Positions 53,783 to 64,000 of a stretch of 64,000 nucleotides of DNA are shown one piece after another. This DNA is from Pseudomonas sp. Q11. Lineage in GTDB: Bacteria > Pseudomonadota > Gammaproteobacteria > Pseudomonadales > Pseudomonadaceae. The stretch is taken from positions 265,204 to 329,203 of the forward strand of contig NZ_JAKNQY010000002.1 in NCBI RefSeq assembly GCF_024494355.1, read 5' to 3'. The notes under the pieces were generated by a model. It searched no databases, had not been told where the DNA came from, and saw only the letters and a program-made list of their open reading frames with translations. Numbering within the stretch: the stretch's first letter is position 1; the number at the start of each line of letters is the position of its first letter. A program made the translations under genes and the position numbers.

Positions 53783-55000
53783 CTAGAAGAAGGTTATTTC
53801 CTGTGAATTCTGTTGCGCGCCCGATCCGCCGTGGTGGTTGCGGCGTTGCTCTTCGGTGGCGTAGGTGGTTTCCATGCGTGCCAGCCATTGGCGGGCATCG
53901 ATGGAAACGGCCTGGTCGGGCGACTGACTGGCCTGCTGCATATGCACATGCAGGTCCTCGATGTTGTCGCGCACGTGGCTGAGGATCTGGCTGACCCGAT
54001 CCTGAAATTGCAGGTTGACCAGCACTTCGGTGAGCTCGTCGCGAATACCAAAGCTTTCCTGTTGCAGCAGGTCGGCCGATTCGGCCAACCGCCCGGTGAC
54101 GCTCTTGAAGCGTTCCAGCACGCGCTGGATGCTGTCCTCGGAGACGGTAACCGACTGACTGTCCTGATCCGCGCCGCTGGAGGCGGCCTGGACCAGTTGG
54201 GTGATGGCGTTATTGATGATGTCGACCTTGGCCGACATCTGCTGGCCGGTCTCGCTGGACTTGCTCGACAGACTGCGCACGGCATCGGCCACCACCGCAA
54301 AACCGCGTCCGGCTTCGCCGGCACGGGCGGCTTCGATCGCGGCATTGAGCGCCAGCAGGTTGGTCTGGGCGGCAATGGCCGCGACATCGGCGGCCATGGT
54401 CCGCAGCTCACCGGTGTAGGCGGTGAGGTTACGCACCTGGGCCAGGGTTTCGTCGCGGCTGGTCTGGGTGGCTTTCAGGGAGTTGATGACCTGGACCAGC
54501 TCACCTTCACTTTGGGCCAGCACCTGTACGGCGCCGCCACTGCTGTTGCCGGCCAGCTCACCGGCAGCCAGTTGCGAGGCTTGCACGGTATCTTCCAGAC
54601 GTGAAGAAATGCCGGTGAAGCGACTGGTCAGCGAGACGATCGCGGTTTCGGTCTGCTGCCGGGAGCTTTCCACTTGCTTGGCCCAGATCGGCATGGCGCC
54701 GAGGATGACTTCGTTGAGTTGCGCGCTGGCCTTATGGTTCAAGTGGTCGGCGGCGTGTAGCGAGTGATGGGCAATGGCGGCGGCGACTGCTTTGTCGATC
54801 TGCTGGTGTTGGGCACGAGCACCCCACACGCCGGCACCGGCGCCAATGGCCAGGAGCACGGCGCACAACGCCAGGTTTTGTGTACTCGGGTCGTTGAGAA
54901 CCAGCAGGCCGACGCTCGCGATCAGGGCCACAAGCAAGCTGGGCCAAAGGATGCGCGGCGGAGTTTTGGATTGGGAATGACCGTGTGAATACGACGTCAT
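53783..55000 (-). CDS. Membrane-anchored MCP-type signalling protein, first gene of the che operon
   Basis: 405 residues from the ATG at 55000 with AAGGACC upstream. Two adjacent membrane helices (about 18-65) with almost no periplasmic loop, then an MCP signalling domain with tip [20 protein letters not shown]. Near the C-terminus [20 protein letters not shown] resembles the phosphatase-like/CheZ-type QxxDxxxQ segment seen in related short transducers. The lack of a periplasmic domain implies a membrane or cytoplasmic signal. Confidence 0.88.
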   Translation of the reverse strand: MTSYSHGHSQSKTPPRILWPSLLVALIASVGLLVLNDPSTQNLALCAVLLAIGAGAGVWGARAQHQQIDKAVAAAIAHHSLHAADHLNHKASAQLNEVILGAMPIWAKQVESSRQQTETAIVSLTSRFTGISSRLEDTVQASQLAAGELAGNSSGGAVQVLAQSEGELVQVINSLKATQTSRDETLAQVRNLTAYTGELRTMAADVAAIAAQTNLLALNAAIEAARAGEAGRGFAVVADAVRSLSSKSSETGQQMSAKVDIINNAITQLVQAASSGADQDSQSVTVSEDSIQRVLERFKSVTGRLAESADLLQQESFGIRDELTEVLVNLQFQDRVSQILSHVRDNIEDLHVHMQQASQSPDQAVSIDARQWLARMETTYATEEQRRNHHGGSGAQQNSQEITFF

Positions 55001-55225
55001 GGTTCGGTCCTTGAACAGTGTTGCTAACAGGTTATTTGCGAATAACTGGTTATCTGCGACCCCACCGCGGACTTTAAGACCGGTCGTCCGATTCCGGTTT
55101 GGTTGAGGCATTGGCCTGCCCAGTAAGTGGCACTGTGCTACTTCAGGTTAGACGCAGTCGCTGAAATGTCGAGGCGCACTGACGAACAGATGAGTCGCAC
55201 ACAACCCCCCCTACGTAGAGGGACT

Positions 55226-55314
55226 CTGTGGGAGCAAGGCTTGCCCGCGAAGCAGGCGACTCGGTTCCAGATCGAGCGCGTGACCTTCCTCGCGGGCAAG
55301 CCTTGCTCCCACAG
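55226..55314. repeat. REPIN (89 bp) in the 388-bp gap between the che operon and the MATE gene
   Basis: Left arm CTGTGGGAGCAAGGCTTGCC-CGCGA and right arm TCGCGGGCAAGCCTTGCTCC-CACAG are exact inverted copies, with a 39-bp centre. The remainder of 55001-55388 has no gene; it must contain the che operon promoter (minus) and the MATE promoter (plus). Confidence 0.9.
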
Positions 55315-55388
55315 ATTCCCTCGCCATAGGGTGGGAATAAGCTAAATTACCCCGCATCGGATTTTCGAACCTGCCATCACGAGCCCTC

Positions 55389-56735
55389 ATGCCCACCCAG
55401 CCTCTCTGGAAAATCTACCTACTGTTCCTGGCCCCCATGGTCCTGTCCAATTTCCTGCAATCGATGTCCGGCACGCTCAATAGCATCTACATCGGCCAGA
55501 TGCTCGGCACTCAGGCGTTGGCGGCGGTGTCGGGCATGTTTCCCATCCTGTTTTTCTTCATCGCGCTGGTGATCGGCCTGGGCGCTGGAGCAGGGGTGTT
55601 GATCGGGCAGGCCTACGGCGCCGGGGAAACCGGCACGGTGAAGGCGATTGCCGGCACCACGCTGTTGCTGGGGGCGATCATCGGGTTGGTGGCGGCGGTG
55701 CTCGGCAGTGTGTTTGCACGCCAGGCGCTCCAGGGGCTGGGGACCCCGGCCGATGTGCTCGAGGACGCGGTGTCCTATGCCCGGGTGATGATGTGGATCC
55801 TGCCGATATTGTTGGTGTTCGTGGTGTTTACCCAATTGCTGCGCGGGGTGAGCGATACGCTGTCACCCATGCTGGCGCTGCTGGTGTCCACCAGTGTCGG
55901 GCTGTTGCTGACGCCAGCGCTGATTCGCGGTTGGCTGGGGCTGCCGCAAATGGGCATCGAGAGTGCGGCGCTGGCAGGGCTGGTGGGTACAGCATCGGCC
56001 ATGGTCATGCTGGCGTGGCGCCTGAACCGTCGTGAGCACGCCCTGGCGCCGGACCGGGCGTTGTTCGCGGCGATGCGCCTGGACCTGGACATCCTCGGCA
56101 AGGTGCTGCGCATTGGCCTGCCCACTGGCTTGCAGATGGTGGTGATCTCGCTGTCGGAGCTGGTGATCCTGGCGCTGGTCAACCGCCACGGTTCCCAGGC
56201 CACGGCCGCCTATGGTGCGGTGACGCAAATCGTCAATTACGTGCAGTTCCCGGCGTTGTCGATTGCCATCACCGCCTCGATCCTCGGTGCCCAGGCCATC
56301 GGCGCCGGGCGTCTGGAGCGGCTGGGGCCGATCCTGCGCACGGGGCTGTTGATCAACGTCTGGCTCACTGGTGGACTGGTGGTGTCGGGGTATCTGTTGT
56401 CTCACTGGCTGCTGGGGTTGTTCATCACCGACCCGGCGGCGCGAATCCAGGCTGAACACCTGCTGCACATCATGCTCTGGAGCCTGCTGGTATTCGGCTT
56501 CCAGGCGGTGGTCGGCGGCATCATGCGCGCCAGCGGCGCGGTGCTGATGCCGGTGGCGATTTCGATCTTCTGCATCGTCGGCGTTCAGGTGCCAGTGGCC
56601 TACCTGCTGGACGCGCAGTTCGGCCTGCAAGGGGTATGGATGGCGTTTCCGGTGGCTTACTTGGGCATGCTGGTGTTGCAGACGCTGTACTACAAACTGG
56701 TCTGGCAGCATCAGCGGATTGAGCGCCTTGTGTAG
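55389..56735 (+). CDS. MATE-family multidrug/metabolite exporter
   Basis: 448 residues with twelve membrane helices in two MatE halves. Family features: LSNFLQSMSGTLNSIYIGQM near the start, IGLGAGAGVLIGQAYGAGE, and RIGLPTGLQMVVISLSELVI at the start of the second half. It exports cationic compounds by Na+ or H+ antiport; substrate unknown. It is a single-gene unit between two REPINs. Confidence 0.92.
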   Translation: MPTQPLWKIYLLFLAPMVLSNFLQSMSGTLNSIYIGQMLGTQALAAVSGMFPILFFFIALVIGLGAGAGVLIGQAYGAGETGTVKAIAGTTLLLGAIIGLVAAVLGSVFARQALQGLGTPADVLEDAVSYARVMMWILPILLVFVVFTQLLRGVSDTLSPMLALLVSTSVGLLLTPALIRGWLGLPQMGIESAALAGLVGTASAMVMLAWRLNRREHALAPDRALFAAMRLDLDILGKVLRIGLPTGLQMVVISLSELVILALVNRHGSQATAAYGAVTQIVNYVQFPALSIAITASILGAQAIGAGRLERLGPILRTGLLINVWLTGGLVVSGYLLSHWLLGLFITDPAARIQAEHLLHIMLWSLLVFGFQAVVGGIMRASGAVLMPVAISIFCIVGVQVPVAYLLDAQFGLQGVWMAFPVAYLGMLVLQTLYYKLVWQHQRIERLV

Positions 56736-56804
56736 ACCAGAGCTTTCTGGCACAACACACATCCTCTGCGGGTGAGCCTGTGGTTGAACCTGTGGAAGCA
56801 AAGC

Positions 56805-56962
56805 CTGTGGGAGCAAAGCTTGCTCGCGATAGCGGTTTTAAAGCCAACAGGGGTGTTGTAGATGATGACGTCATCGCGAGCAAGCTTTGCTCCCACAGGC
56901 TTTGCTTCCACAGGCTCGCTCCCACAGGCTTTGCTTTGCTCCCACAGGCTTGCTCCCACAGG
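56805..56962. repeat. REPIN with partial REP tails, upstream of the HAD gene
   Basis: Inverted arms CTGTGGGAGCAAAGCTTGCT-CGCGAT and ATCGCGAGCAAGCTTTGCTC-CCACAG frame 56805-56899. Three truncated units of the form GCTTTGCTTCCACAG / GCTCGCTCCCACAG follow to 56962. The centre contains GCGGTTTTAAAGCCAACAG, which reappears inverted in the repeat at 57709-57839. Confidence 0.9.
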
Positions 56963-57025
56963 GATTCAGTGCCTGGCGATGTTACAGTAGCCGGCATTCT
57001 CCTACTGCCATCACCGAGGATCTCG

Positions 57026-57694
57026 ATGTCTGCCAGCCCGCCATCCAGTGTTTCCTACCGCGCCTTCCTCTTCGACATGGACGGCACGCTGCTCAACTCC
57101 ATCGCCGCTGCCGAGCGGATCTGGACGCGCTGGGCCCTTCGTCATGGCGTGGATGTGGCGAGCTTTCTGCCGACTATCCACGGCGTGCGTGCTGTCGACA
57201 CCATCGCCCGCCAACGCCTGCCGGGGGTGGATGCCCTGGCCGAGGCCGAGCAGATTACCCGCGAGGAAATTGAAGACGTGGAGGGAGTGGTGCCCGTGCC
57301 CGGTGCTGCGGCATTTCTGAACAGCCTGCCGCCCCTGCAATGGGCCATCGTCACCTCGGCGCCCATGGCGCTGGCCTTGCGGCGTATGGAAGCGGCCGGC
57401 ATTCCACGTCCCGCGGTGATGGTCACCGCCGAGGATGTGAGCGACGGCAAACCCAACCCTGCCTGTTATCGCCTGGCTGCAGAGCGCTTGCAAGTTGCCC
57501 CCCAGGATTGCCTGGTGTTCGAGGATGCCGAAGCGGGGATCAAAGCCGGCGAGGCGGCGGGAGCGGATGTGTGGGTGGTGACGGCAACGCATACGCACCC
57601 GGTAGTCACCCTTCATCCGCAGATCAGGGATTACCGTGGGCTTGGCGTTGAGGTGAATGAAGCCGGCCGGATGCGGCTGAACCCGGTTCTGTGA
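57026..57694 (+). CDS. HAD-superfamily sugar phosphatase-like hydrolase
   Basis: 222 residues from the ATG at 57026 (GAGGA 6 nt upstream). Motif I FLFDMDGTLLNS (about residue 14), motif II IVTSAPM, motif III Lys in DGKPNPACY, and motif IV LVFEDAEAGIKAG are all intact. A small helical cap between motifs I and II and the DGKP form place it with the YfbT/YniC/GPP group of sugar- or glycerol-phosphate phosphatases. It lies between two mirror-image REPINs. Confidence 0.9.
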   Translation: MSASPPSSVSYRAFLFDMDGTLLNSIAAAERIWTRWALRHGVDVASFLPTIHGVRAVDTIARQRLPGVDALAEAEQITREEIEDVEGVVPVPGAAAFLNSLPPLQWAIVTSAPMALALRRMEAAGIPRPAVMVTAEDVSDGKPNPACYRLAAERLQVAPQDCLVFEDAEAGIKAGEAAGADVWVVTATHTHPVVTLHPQIRDYRGLGVEVNEAGRMRLNPVL

Positions 57695-57708
57695 CCGCAG
57701 CAGAACCC

Positions 57709-57839
57709 CTGTGGGAGCGAGCCTGTGGGAGCAAAGCTTGCTCGCGATAGCGTCGTCACAGACAACACTTCTGTTGGCTTTAAAACCGCTATCGCGAGCA
57801 AGCTTTGCTCCCACATTGGACAAGCTTTGCTCCCACAGT
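57709..57839. repeat. REPIN downstream of the HAD gene, mirror of the upstream one
   Basis: Tandem left units CTGTGGGAGCGAG/CCTGTGGGAGCAAAGCTTGC, centre containing CTGTTGGCTTTAAAACCGC, right arm ATCGCGAGCAAGCTTTGCTC-CCACA and an extra right unit. The centre is the reverse complement of that at 56830-56850, so the two elements are inverted copies of one parent. Confidence 0.9.
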
Positions 57840-57865
57840 GGGATCTTTGGTGATCGTTGAATCGG

Positions 57866-59239
57866 TCAGGTCACCACGCGATAGCACGGTTCATACGCCG
57901 CGCCGCCTGGCAGTTTCATCCGGTGCTGGGCGACGAAGGCCTGGAGCAACCGGTCGAGGGGTTCCATGATGGCGGCGTCGCCGTGGATTTCGTAAGGGCC
58001 GTGTTCTTCGATCAGGCGGATGCCCTTGTCCTTGACGTTACCGGCCACGATCCCCGAGAACGCCCGGCGCAAGTTGGCGGCCAGTTCGTGGGGAGGCAGG
58101 TCGCGGCTCAGGCCCAGGCTGGCCATGTTGGCGTGGGTCGGGTCGAACGGGCGTTGGAAGCCTTCGTCGATTTTCAGCAGCCAGTTGAAGTGGAAGGCGT
58201 CGTTGCGCTCGCGGCGGAACTGTTTGACCGCCTTGAGTCCCTGGGTCATATGCCGGGCCACTTCGGCCGGGTCGTCGATGATGATCTGGTAGTGCTTCTG
58301 CGCAGCCTCGCCCAGGGTTGCGCCGACAAAGGCGTGCAGTTGATCGAGGTACGGCGCGGCACTCTTCGGCCCGGTAAGGACGACCGGGAAGGGCAGGTCC
58401 TGGTTGGCCGGGTGCATCAGGATACCCAGCAAATAAAGGAACTCTTCCGCCGTACCGGCGCCGCCAGGGAAGATGATGATGCCGTGGCCCACGCGCACGA
58501 AGGCTTCCAGGCGTTTCTCGATGTCCGGCAGGATCACCAGCTCGTTGACGATAGGGTTCGGTGCTTCGGCGGCGATGATGCCCGGCTCCGTCAGGCCCAG
58601 GTAACGGCCGCCGTGGATGCGTTGTTTGGCGTGGGCGATGGTGGCGCCTTTCATCGGGCCTTTCATCACGCCCGGGCCGCAGCCGGTGCAGATGTCCAGG
58701 CTGCGCAGGCCCAGTTCGTGGCCGACTTTCTTGGTGTATTTGTATTCTTCGGTGTTGATCGAGTGGCCGCCCCAGCACACGACGATTTTTGGCTCCACGC
58801 CAGGGCGCAATGTGCGGGCGTTGCGCAGCAGGTGGAACACGTAGTCGCTGATGCCTTGTGAGGAGCTGAGGTCGATGCGCTGGCTGTCCAGTTCGTTCTC
58901 GGTGTAGACGATGTCGCGCAAGGCGCTGAACAGCATTTCCCGGGTGCTGGCGATCATTTCGCCGTCGACGAAGGCATCAGCCGGCGCGTTCAGTAGCTCC
59001 AGGCGAACACCCCGGTCCTGCTGGTGAATACGGATCTCGAAGTCCTTGTAGGCTTCCAGGATGGTCTTGGCGTTGTCGACATGGGCGCCGGTGTTGAGAA
59101 TGGCCAGGGCGCACTGGCGGAAGAGGGTATAGATACTGCCGGAACCGGCTTCGCTCAGTTGCTGGACTTCGCGCTGGGACAAAGTCTCCAGGCTGCCCTT
59201 CGGGCTGACCGAGGCGTTGATTACATGTCTTTGATTCAT
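57866..59239 (-). CDS. ppnN: Pyrimidine/purine nucleotide 5'-monophosphate nucleosidase PpnN-like (LOG family)
   Basis: 457 residues, the full PpnN/YgdH length. The N-terminal domain (about 1-140) is PpnN-specific. The central LOG fold has VVCWGGHSINTEEYKYTKKV, CTGCGPGVMKGPMKGA and the active-site PGGAGTAEE (about residue 265). PpnN cleaves nucleoside monophosphates to base and ribose 5-phosphate and is activated by (p)ppGpp in E. coli. AGGAAAG precedes the ATG. Confidence 0.9.
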   Translation of the reverse strand: MNQRHVINASVSPKGSLETLSQREVQQLSEAGSGSIYTLFRQCALAILNTGAHVDNAKTILEAYKDFEIRIHQQDRGVRLELLNAPADAFVDGEMIASTREMLFSALRDIVYTENELDSQRIDLSSSQGISDYVFHLLRNARTLRPGVEPKIVVCWGGHSINTEEYKYTKKVGHELGLRSLDICTGCGPGVMKGPMKGATIAHAKQRIHGGRYLGLTEPGIIAAEAPNPIVNELVILPDIEKRLEAFVRVGHGIIIFPGGAGTAEEFLYLLGILMHPANQDLPFPVVLTGPKSAAPYLDQLHAFVGATLGEAAQKHYQIIIDDPAEVARHMTQGLKAVKQFRRERNDAFHFNWLLKIDEGFQRPFDPTHANMASLGLSRDLPPHELAANLRRAFSGIVAGNVKDKGIRLIEEHGPYEIHGDAAIMEPLDRLLQAFVAQHRMKLPGGAAYEPCYRVVT

Positions 59240-59456
59240 TCAGCTTTCCTTGAAAACGATGCCGTACGCACAACGACGGCATCTTGAAAAAAACGTCCAC
59301 GCAGAAAGATCGCACGATCCTTGCGGTATCGCCATGGACTTTGATCCGGATCCTTCGGGTCGGTTGCAACACAAAATGAGCCCCAGCATAGCTAAATCCA
59401 CCGGGCAGGCGATAATGCGGGACTTTTTTTACGCCGCACAAGGAAATTGCACCGCG

Positions 59457-59990
59457 ATGTTCGAGCTCAAACCGTGGGACGCCGAAGTCTACCGACGCCA
59501 GACCCGACGCAGTACCCTCATCGTCGCCGTGACATTCCTGGCACTGGCGATGCTGTTGTCCAGTCTGGCCGTGATGCTGTTCGGCACGCCTGGGGGCGAT
59601 AATTTTCGCTTCAACGTGGGCGGGGTGTTTGCGGCGGTGCTGATGATGGTCGCACTGATGCGGCTGTATTTCTGGTCGCAGCCCTGGATGGCCGCGGCGG
59701 TGTACGGTTGGCGACTCAAGCGCAGCCTGATGAGCATCACCAATGTGATGCATCAGGTGACGGCCGGTGTGCAAGCCCAGGACCCGGCGGCGATGAAGTT
59801 GTTGCGCTTCTATCACCTGGGCCTGACGCAGATGCATCAACTCGACGCCAACTCCAGCGCCCAGGGTTCACTGAGCCGGGAGGCCGACGAGCATTTGGCC
59901 AGAATGCAGGCGCTGAATCTCGACACCGATCAGCCAAGCCTGGACCCGACCTGGATTGAGACGGTGAAACGGGCGTACAGCGAGCGCTGA
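59457..59990 (+). CDS. DUF3087 membrane protein
   Basis: 177 residues from the ATG at 59457 (MFELKPWDAEVYRRQTRRST). Two hydrophobic helices (about 20-42 and 52-75) are followed by a cytoplasmic helical domain (LLRFYHLGLTQMHQLDANSS). Start, length and the two spans fit DUF3087, of unknown function. AAGGA lies 12 nt upstream, rather far, so expression may be low. It is divergent from ppnN. Confidence 0.8.
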   Translation: MFELKPWDAEVYRRQTRRSTLIVAVTFLALAMLLSSLAVMLFGTPGGDNFRFNVGGVFAAVLMMVALMRLYFWSQPWMAAAVYGWRLKRSLMSITNVMHQVTAGVQAQDPAAMKLLRFYHLGLTQMHQLDANSSAQGSLSREADEHLARMQALNLDTDQPSLDPTWIETVKRAYSER

Positions 59991-60000
59991 CGGGCTCGCC

Positions 60001-61026
60001 TTAACGTTCGACCATGCGTTGCAAAAACATCGCCAATCCGGCTTCTTCCGCACTGAGGCCTTTGCGTACCCGAGGCCTGGGCAATTGCCACAGGGCGCCG
60101 AGCAGGAAACCCTCCACCACCGCCGGATGAATGTAGCATTTACGACAGACGGTTGGCGTATTGCCCAGTTGCCGGGCGACCTGCCTGACCATCTCGACAA
60201 CGTGCTTTTTCGCTTCGGTCTCGGTTTCCCAGCGCAGCGTTCGCAGCCCGGCCAGCGCCGCCGCGCTGCCGGCCCAGGTGCGGTAATCCTTGGCGGTGAA
60301 ATCGGCGCCGGTCAGGCTCTTGAGGTAGGCGTTGATGTCCGAGGAGGTGATGGCGTGACGCTCACCCTGTTCATCCAGGTACTGGAACAGATTCTGCCCG
60401 GGAATCTCCTGGCAGCGTTTGATGATCCGCGCCAGGCGCCGGTCTTTCACGGTGATCTGGTGTTCGACACCGCTCTTGCCGCGGAACTGGAAGGCGATGG
60501 CGCTGCCGTTGACCTCGACGTGCTTGCTGCGCAGGGTGGTCAGGCCGTAGGAGCGGTTGTCCCGGGCATACTGGGGGTTGCCGACCCGGATCAGGGTGAC
60601 GTCCAGCAACGTGATCACCGTGGCCATGACCTTATCGCGGCTGAATCCGGGCGTGGCCAGGGTTTGCTCCAGGCGTTTGCGCAGGCGGGGCAGGGTCAGG
60701 CCGAACTCCAGCATTCGTGAGTATTTGTCGGCATCGCGCACTTCGCGCCAGCGTGGGTGGTAGCGGTACTGCTTGCGCCCGCGAGCGTCCCGGCCGGTGG
60801 CCTGGAGATGACCGCGCGGGTCGGTGCAGATCCATACCTCGGTGTAGGCCGGCGGCACGGCCAGGGCGTTGATGCGCTGGATTTCGGCCGCATCGGTGAT
60901 CCGCTGGCCCTGAGGGTCGAAATAACAGAACTTGCCCCGCAACTTTTTGCGGGAGATGCCAGGGGCGGTGTCATCGACATAATGCAGATCGGCCGGCAGT
61001 GCGTCCGGCAGCAGGGTGTCTGGCAT
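60001..61026 (-). CDS. DNA topoisomerase IB (poxvirus-like bacterial type)
   Basis: 341 residues from the ATG at 61026 with AAGGA upstream. The N-terminal domain (LHYVDDTAPGISRKKLRGKF) and catalytic domain show the active-site residues: Arg in RVGNPQYARDNRSYGLTTL, Lys in FRGKSGVEHQ, Arg/His in YRTWAGSAAALAGL and the nucleophile Tyr in TVCRKCYIHPAV (about residue 300). It relaxes supercoils of both signs. Confidence 0.92.
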   Translation of the reverse strand: MPDTLLPDALPADLHYVDDTAPGISRKKLRGKFCYFDPQGQRITDAAEIQRINALAVPPAYTEVWICTDPRGHLQATGRDARGRKQYRYHPRWREVRDADKYSRMLEFGLTLPRLRKRLEQTLATPGFSRDKVMATVITLLDVTLIRVGNPQYARDNRSYGLTTLRSKHVEVNGSAIAFQFRGKSGVEHQITVKDRRLARIIKRCQEIPGQNLFQYLDEQGERHAITSSDINAYLKSLTGADFTAKDYRTWAGSAAALAGLRTLRWETETEAKKHVVEMVRQVARQLGNTPTVCRKCYIHPAVVEGFLLGALWQLPRPRVRKGLSAEEAGLAMFLQRMVER

Positions 61027-61146
61027 GAAAGAATCCTTGGCAGCAAATCCGGGGAGCCTGTGATTGATTGACCGCAGCCTGTGGCGGTCGTGCCAAGTTT
61101 CTGAGGTGGCCCGCAACACTCGCGAATCACGGTTGGACCGCCGGAC

Positions 61147-61237
61147 CTGTGGGAGCGAGCCTGCTCGCGATAGCGTCAGATCAGTTCACACCCATGTTGA
61201 CTGAACCACCGCGATCGCGAGCAGGCTCGCTCCCACA
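61147..61237. repeat. REPIN (91 bp) between the topoisomerase and modC genes
   Basis: Arms CTGTGGGAGCGAGCCTGCTC-GCGATAGCG and CGCGATCGCGAGCAGGCTCG-CTCCCACA are inverted copies. It lies in the 220-bp gap between the 5' end of the topoisomerase gene and the 3' end of the mod operon; no gene is otherwise present there. Confidence 0.9.
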
Positions 61238-61246
61238 AGGGCAGAC

Positions 61247-62326
61247 TTATGCCAACACCGCCACCGCCTTGATCTGCGCCCACAGCAACTGCCCCGGATG
61301 AAGCTTGAGCTGATCCCGGGAGTAACGGGTGATGCGCGCGAGTAGCGGTGTGCCGGCAGCCTCCAGCCGAATCAGCACATGGGCGGCGTTGTCGGCGGCC
61401 AGTTCGCTGACCACGGTGACGGGCAAACGGTTGAGGATGCTGGTCTGGGCATCGTTTGTCAGGCTGAGGCTGACGTCACGGGCCTGGACCTTGAAGCGCA
61501 GCGGCTGTCCGATGGCCAGAGGCGTGTGGGCGACACGCACGTTCAAGAGGCTGTCGGGCAGGGTCAGGGACAGCAATTGATAGGCAGCGTCATAACCGCT
61601 GACCTTGCCCTGGACCACCACACCCGCGTCATCCCCCAACGCCAGCGGCAGATCAAGTCGCGCCAGTGTTTCGCCGATCGGCCCGCTGGCCAGCACGCGC
61701 CCGGCGTCCAGCAGCACGATGTGGTCGGCCAGGCGCGCCACTTCGTCCTGTGAGTGACTGACGTACAGCACCGGGATGTCCAGTTCATCGTGCAGGCGTT
61801 GCAGGTAGGGCAGGATTTCGTTCTTGCGCCGGGTATCCAGGGCGGCCAGCGGCTCGTCCATCAGCAGCAGTCGCGGGCTGGTCAACAGGGCTCGGGCGAT
61901 GCCGACCCGCTGGCGTTCGCCGCCGGACAGGTTGTGTGGCTGTCGATCCAGCAAGTGACCGATGCCCAGCAGCTCGGTCGCTTGGTTCATGTCCACCCGT
62001 CGTTGTGCCGGTGCGATGCGCTTGAGGCCAAACGCCAGGTTGGCCCGCACCGACAGATGCGCGAACAGGCTCGCCTCTTGGAACACGTATCCCAGCGCCC
62101 GTTGATGGGGTGGCACGAACACGCCGCGCTCGCTGTCCTGCCAGACTTCGCCGTTGACCTCGATGAAACCCCGGGCCGGCCGCTCCAGCCCGGCGATGCA
62201 GCGCAGGCAGGTGGTTTTGCCGGAACCGGACTGACCATACAGCGCGGTCACGCCACGGCCTGGCAGTTGCACATCCAGGTCCAGGGAGAAGTCCCCATGG
62301 TCGAGCTGAAAACGCGCTTGAATCAT
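61247..62326 (-). CDS. modC: Molybdate ABC transporter ATP-binding protein ModC
   Basis: 359 residues. Walker [13 protein letters not shown], signature [15 protein letters not shown], Walker [13 protein letters not shown] and H-loop [10 protein letters not shown], then a C-terminal Mop/TOBE regulatory domain (about 290-357, [20 protein letters not shown]). Starts 3 bp after the modB stop. It energises molybdate uptake. Confidence 0.95.
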   Translation of the reverse strand: MIQARFQLDHGDFSLDLDVQLPGRGVTALYGQSGSGKTTCLRCIAGLERPARGFIEVNGEVWQDSERGVFVPPHQRALGYVFQEASLFAHLSVRANLAFGLKRIAPAQRRVDMNQATELLGIGHLLDRQPHNLSGGERQRVGIARALLTSPRLLLMDEPLAALDTRRKNEILPYLQRLHDELDIPVLYVSHSQDEVARLADHIVLLDAGRVLASGPIGETLARLDLPLALGDDAGVVVQGKVSGYDAAYQLLSLTLPDSLLNVRVAHTPLAIGQPLRFKVQARDVSLSLTNDAQTSILNRLPVTVVSELAADNAAHVLIRLEAAGTPLLARITRYSRDQLKLHPGQLLWAQIKAVAVLA

Positions 62327-62329
62327 CGA

Positions 62330-63010
62330 TCAGCTCCAGCCGGCCCGGGTTCGGCGGCTGGAATACAGCGCCAGCAGCACAAGAAATGAAAACACCAGCA
62401 TTGCCGCCGCCAGCCAATGAGCCTGGGCATATTCCAGGGCTTCGACATGGTCGTAAATCTGCACCGATACCACCCGGGTTTTTTCGGGGATGTTGCCGCC
62501 GATCATCAGCACCACGCCGAATTCGCCGACGGTGTGGGCGAAGCCGAGGATCGCGGCGGTGATGAAGCCAGGTCGGGCCAACGGCAGGATGACACTGAAA
62601 AAAGTATCCCAGGGGCCAGCCCGCAAGGTGGCGGCCACTTCCAGGGGGCGACTGCCGATGGCGGAGAATGCGTTTTGCAACGGCTGGACCACAAACGGCA
62701 TGGAATAGATCACTGAGCCGATCACCAGCCCGGTGAAACTGAAGGTGAGGGTGCCCAGCCCGACGGCTTGGGTGAATTGGCCGATCCAGCCGTTGGGGCC
62801 CAGGGCGAGCAACAGGTAAAAGCCGATCACCGTGGGCGGCAGCACCAACGGCAGGGCCACCACCGCGCCCACCGGCCCGCGCAGCCAGGACTGGGTCCGT
62901 GACAACCACAGGGCGATGGGGGTGCCGATAAGCAACAGGATCACCATGGTCAGCGATGCCAGTTTCAGGGTCAGCCAGATGGCGGCGTAGTCGGCACTGG
63001 TCAGTGGCAT
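62330..63010 (-). CDS. modB: Molybdate ABC transporter permease ModB
   Basis: 226 residues with five membrane helices and the ModC-contacting EAA loop ([20 protein letters not shown], then [18 protein letters not shown]). The N-terminal [19 protein letters not shown] is typical ModB. The ATG directly abuts the modA stop (TAAATG). Confidence 0.95.
   Translation of the reverse strand: MPLTSADYAAIWLTLKLASLTMVILLLIGTPIALWLSRTQSWLRGPVGAVVALPLVLPPTVIGFYLLLALGPNGWIGQFTQAVGLGTLTFSFTGLVIGSVIYSMPFVVQPLQNAFSAIGSRPLEVAATLRAGPWDTFFSVILPLARPGFITAAILGFAHTVGEFGVVLMIGGNIPEKTRVVSVQIYDHVEALEYAQAHWLAAAMLVFSFLVLLALYSSRRTRAGWS

Positions 63011-64000
<990 letters not shown>

Noticed and set aside
57857..58861. 334-codon plus-strand frame
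   Set aside because: Antisense to ppnN, whose PGGAGTAEE motif and full length are clear.

Overview
The window looks like a chromosomal segment of a Pseudomonas, most likely of the P. fluorescens group. The basis is the high G+C coding style, inverted REP/REPIN-type repeats built on a core like GTGGGAGCAAGCTTGCTC, and several families typical of that genus (DUF1652-like protein, Pseudomonas-type metallothionein, KGG stress proteins, an M42 peptidase of the NAGGN osmoprotectant type, a che2-like chemosensory operon). No rRNA, tRNA, CRISPR array, intact insertion sequence or prophage was recognised.

Layout. 1-8.9 kb: the tail of a probable aminotransferase, a HAD hydrolase, an Lrp-type regulator, a GAF-PAS hybrid histidine kinase, a periplasmic solute-binding protein, an ABC exporter, a serine hydrolase and a PhyH-type dioxygenase, with several gene relics and a repeated scar between them. 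8.9-22.6 kb: an SDR gene gutted by an in-frame deletion, a PoxB-like ThDP enzyme, and a tightly overlapping set encoding a complete alternative complex III (actABCDEF), a small membrane protein, a SCO copper chaperone and a caa3-type cytochrome oxidase (subunits II, I, III, IV). This is a self-contained quinol-to-oxygen branch: ActA-F oxidise quinol, ActA/ActE haems pass electrons to the cytochrome c domain of subunit II, and subunit I reduces oxygen. The PoxB-like enzyme could feed the quinone pool (inference).

22.6-39.4 kb: an accessory, stress-flavoured region of small genes, mostly on the minus strand. It holds four KGG proteins, a metallothionein, an SDR, an erythromycin-esterase-like protein, a ClpP-like protein, an OBAP-type lipoprotein and a 1380-residue CheB-CheR-kinase-receiver fusion. 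Relics are interspersed: the C-terminus of an FdhF/YdeP oxidoreductase, a frameshifted zinc alcohol dehydrogenase, an SDR fragment and the N-terminus of an M42 peptidase. Three of the four KGG genes share a short element about 50 nt upstream of their starts.

39.7-45.7 kb: two LysR/target divergent pairs (a DMT transporter; an NmrA-like reductase), a HIT protein and two exported proteins, with REP-like repeats and a relic of a DMT transporter 3' end. 46.3-55.0 kb: a minus-strand chemosensory operon in the order transducer, cheY, STAS, cheA, transducer, cheW, cheR, cheD, cheB. 55.4-64 kb: a MATE exporter, a HAD phosphatase bracketed by mirrored REPINs, PpnN, a DUF3087 protein, topoisomerase IB, and modABC behind a near-perfect ModE operator; the window ends inside a 35-bp tandem repeat.
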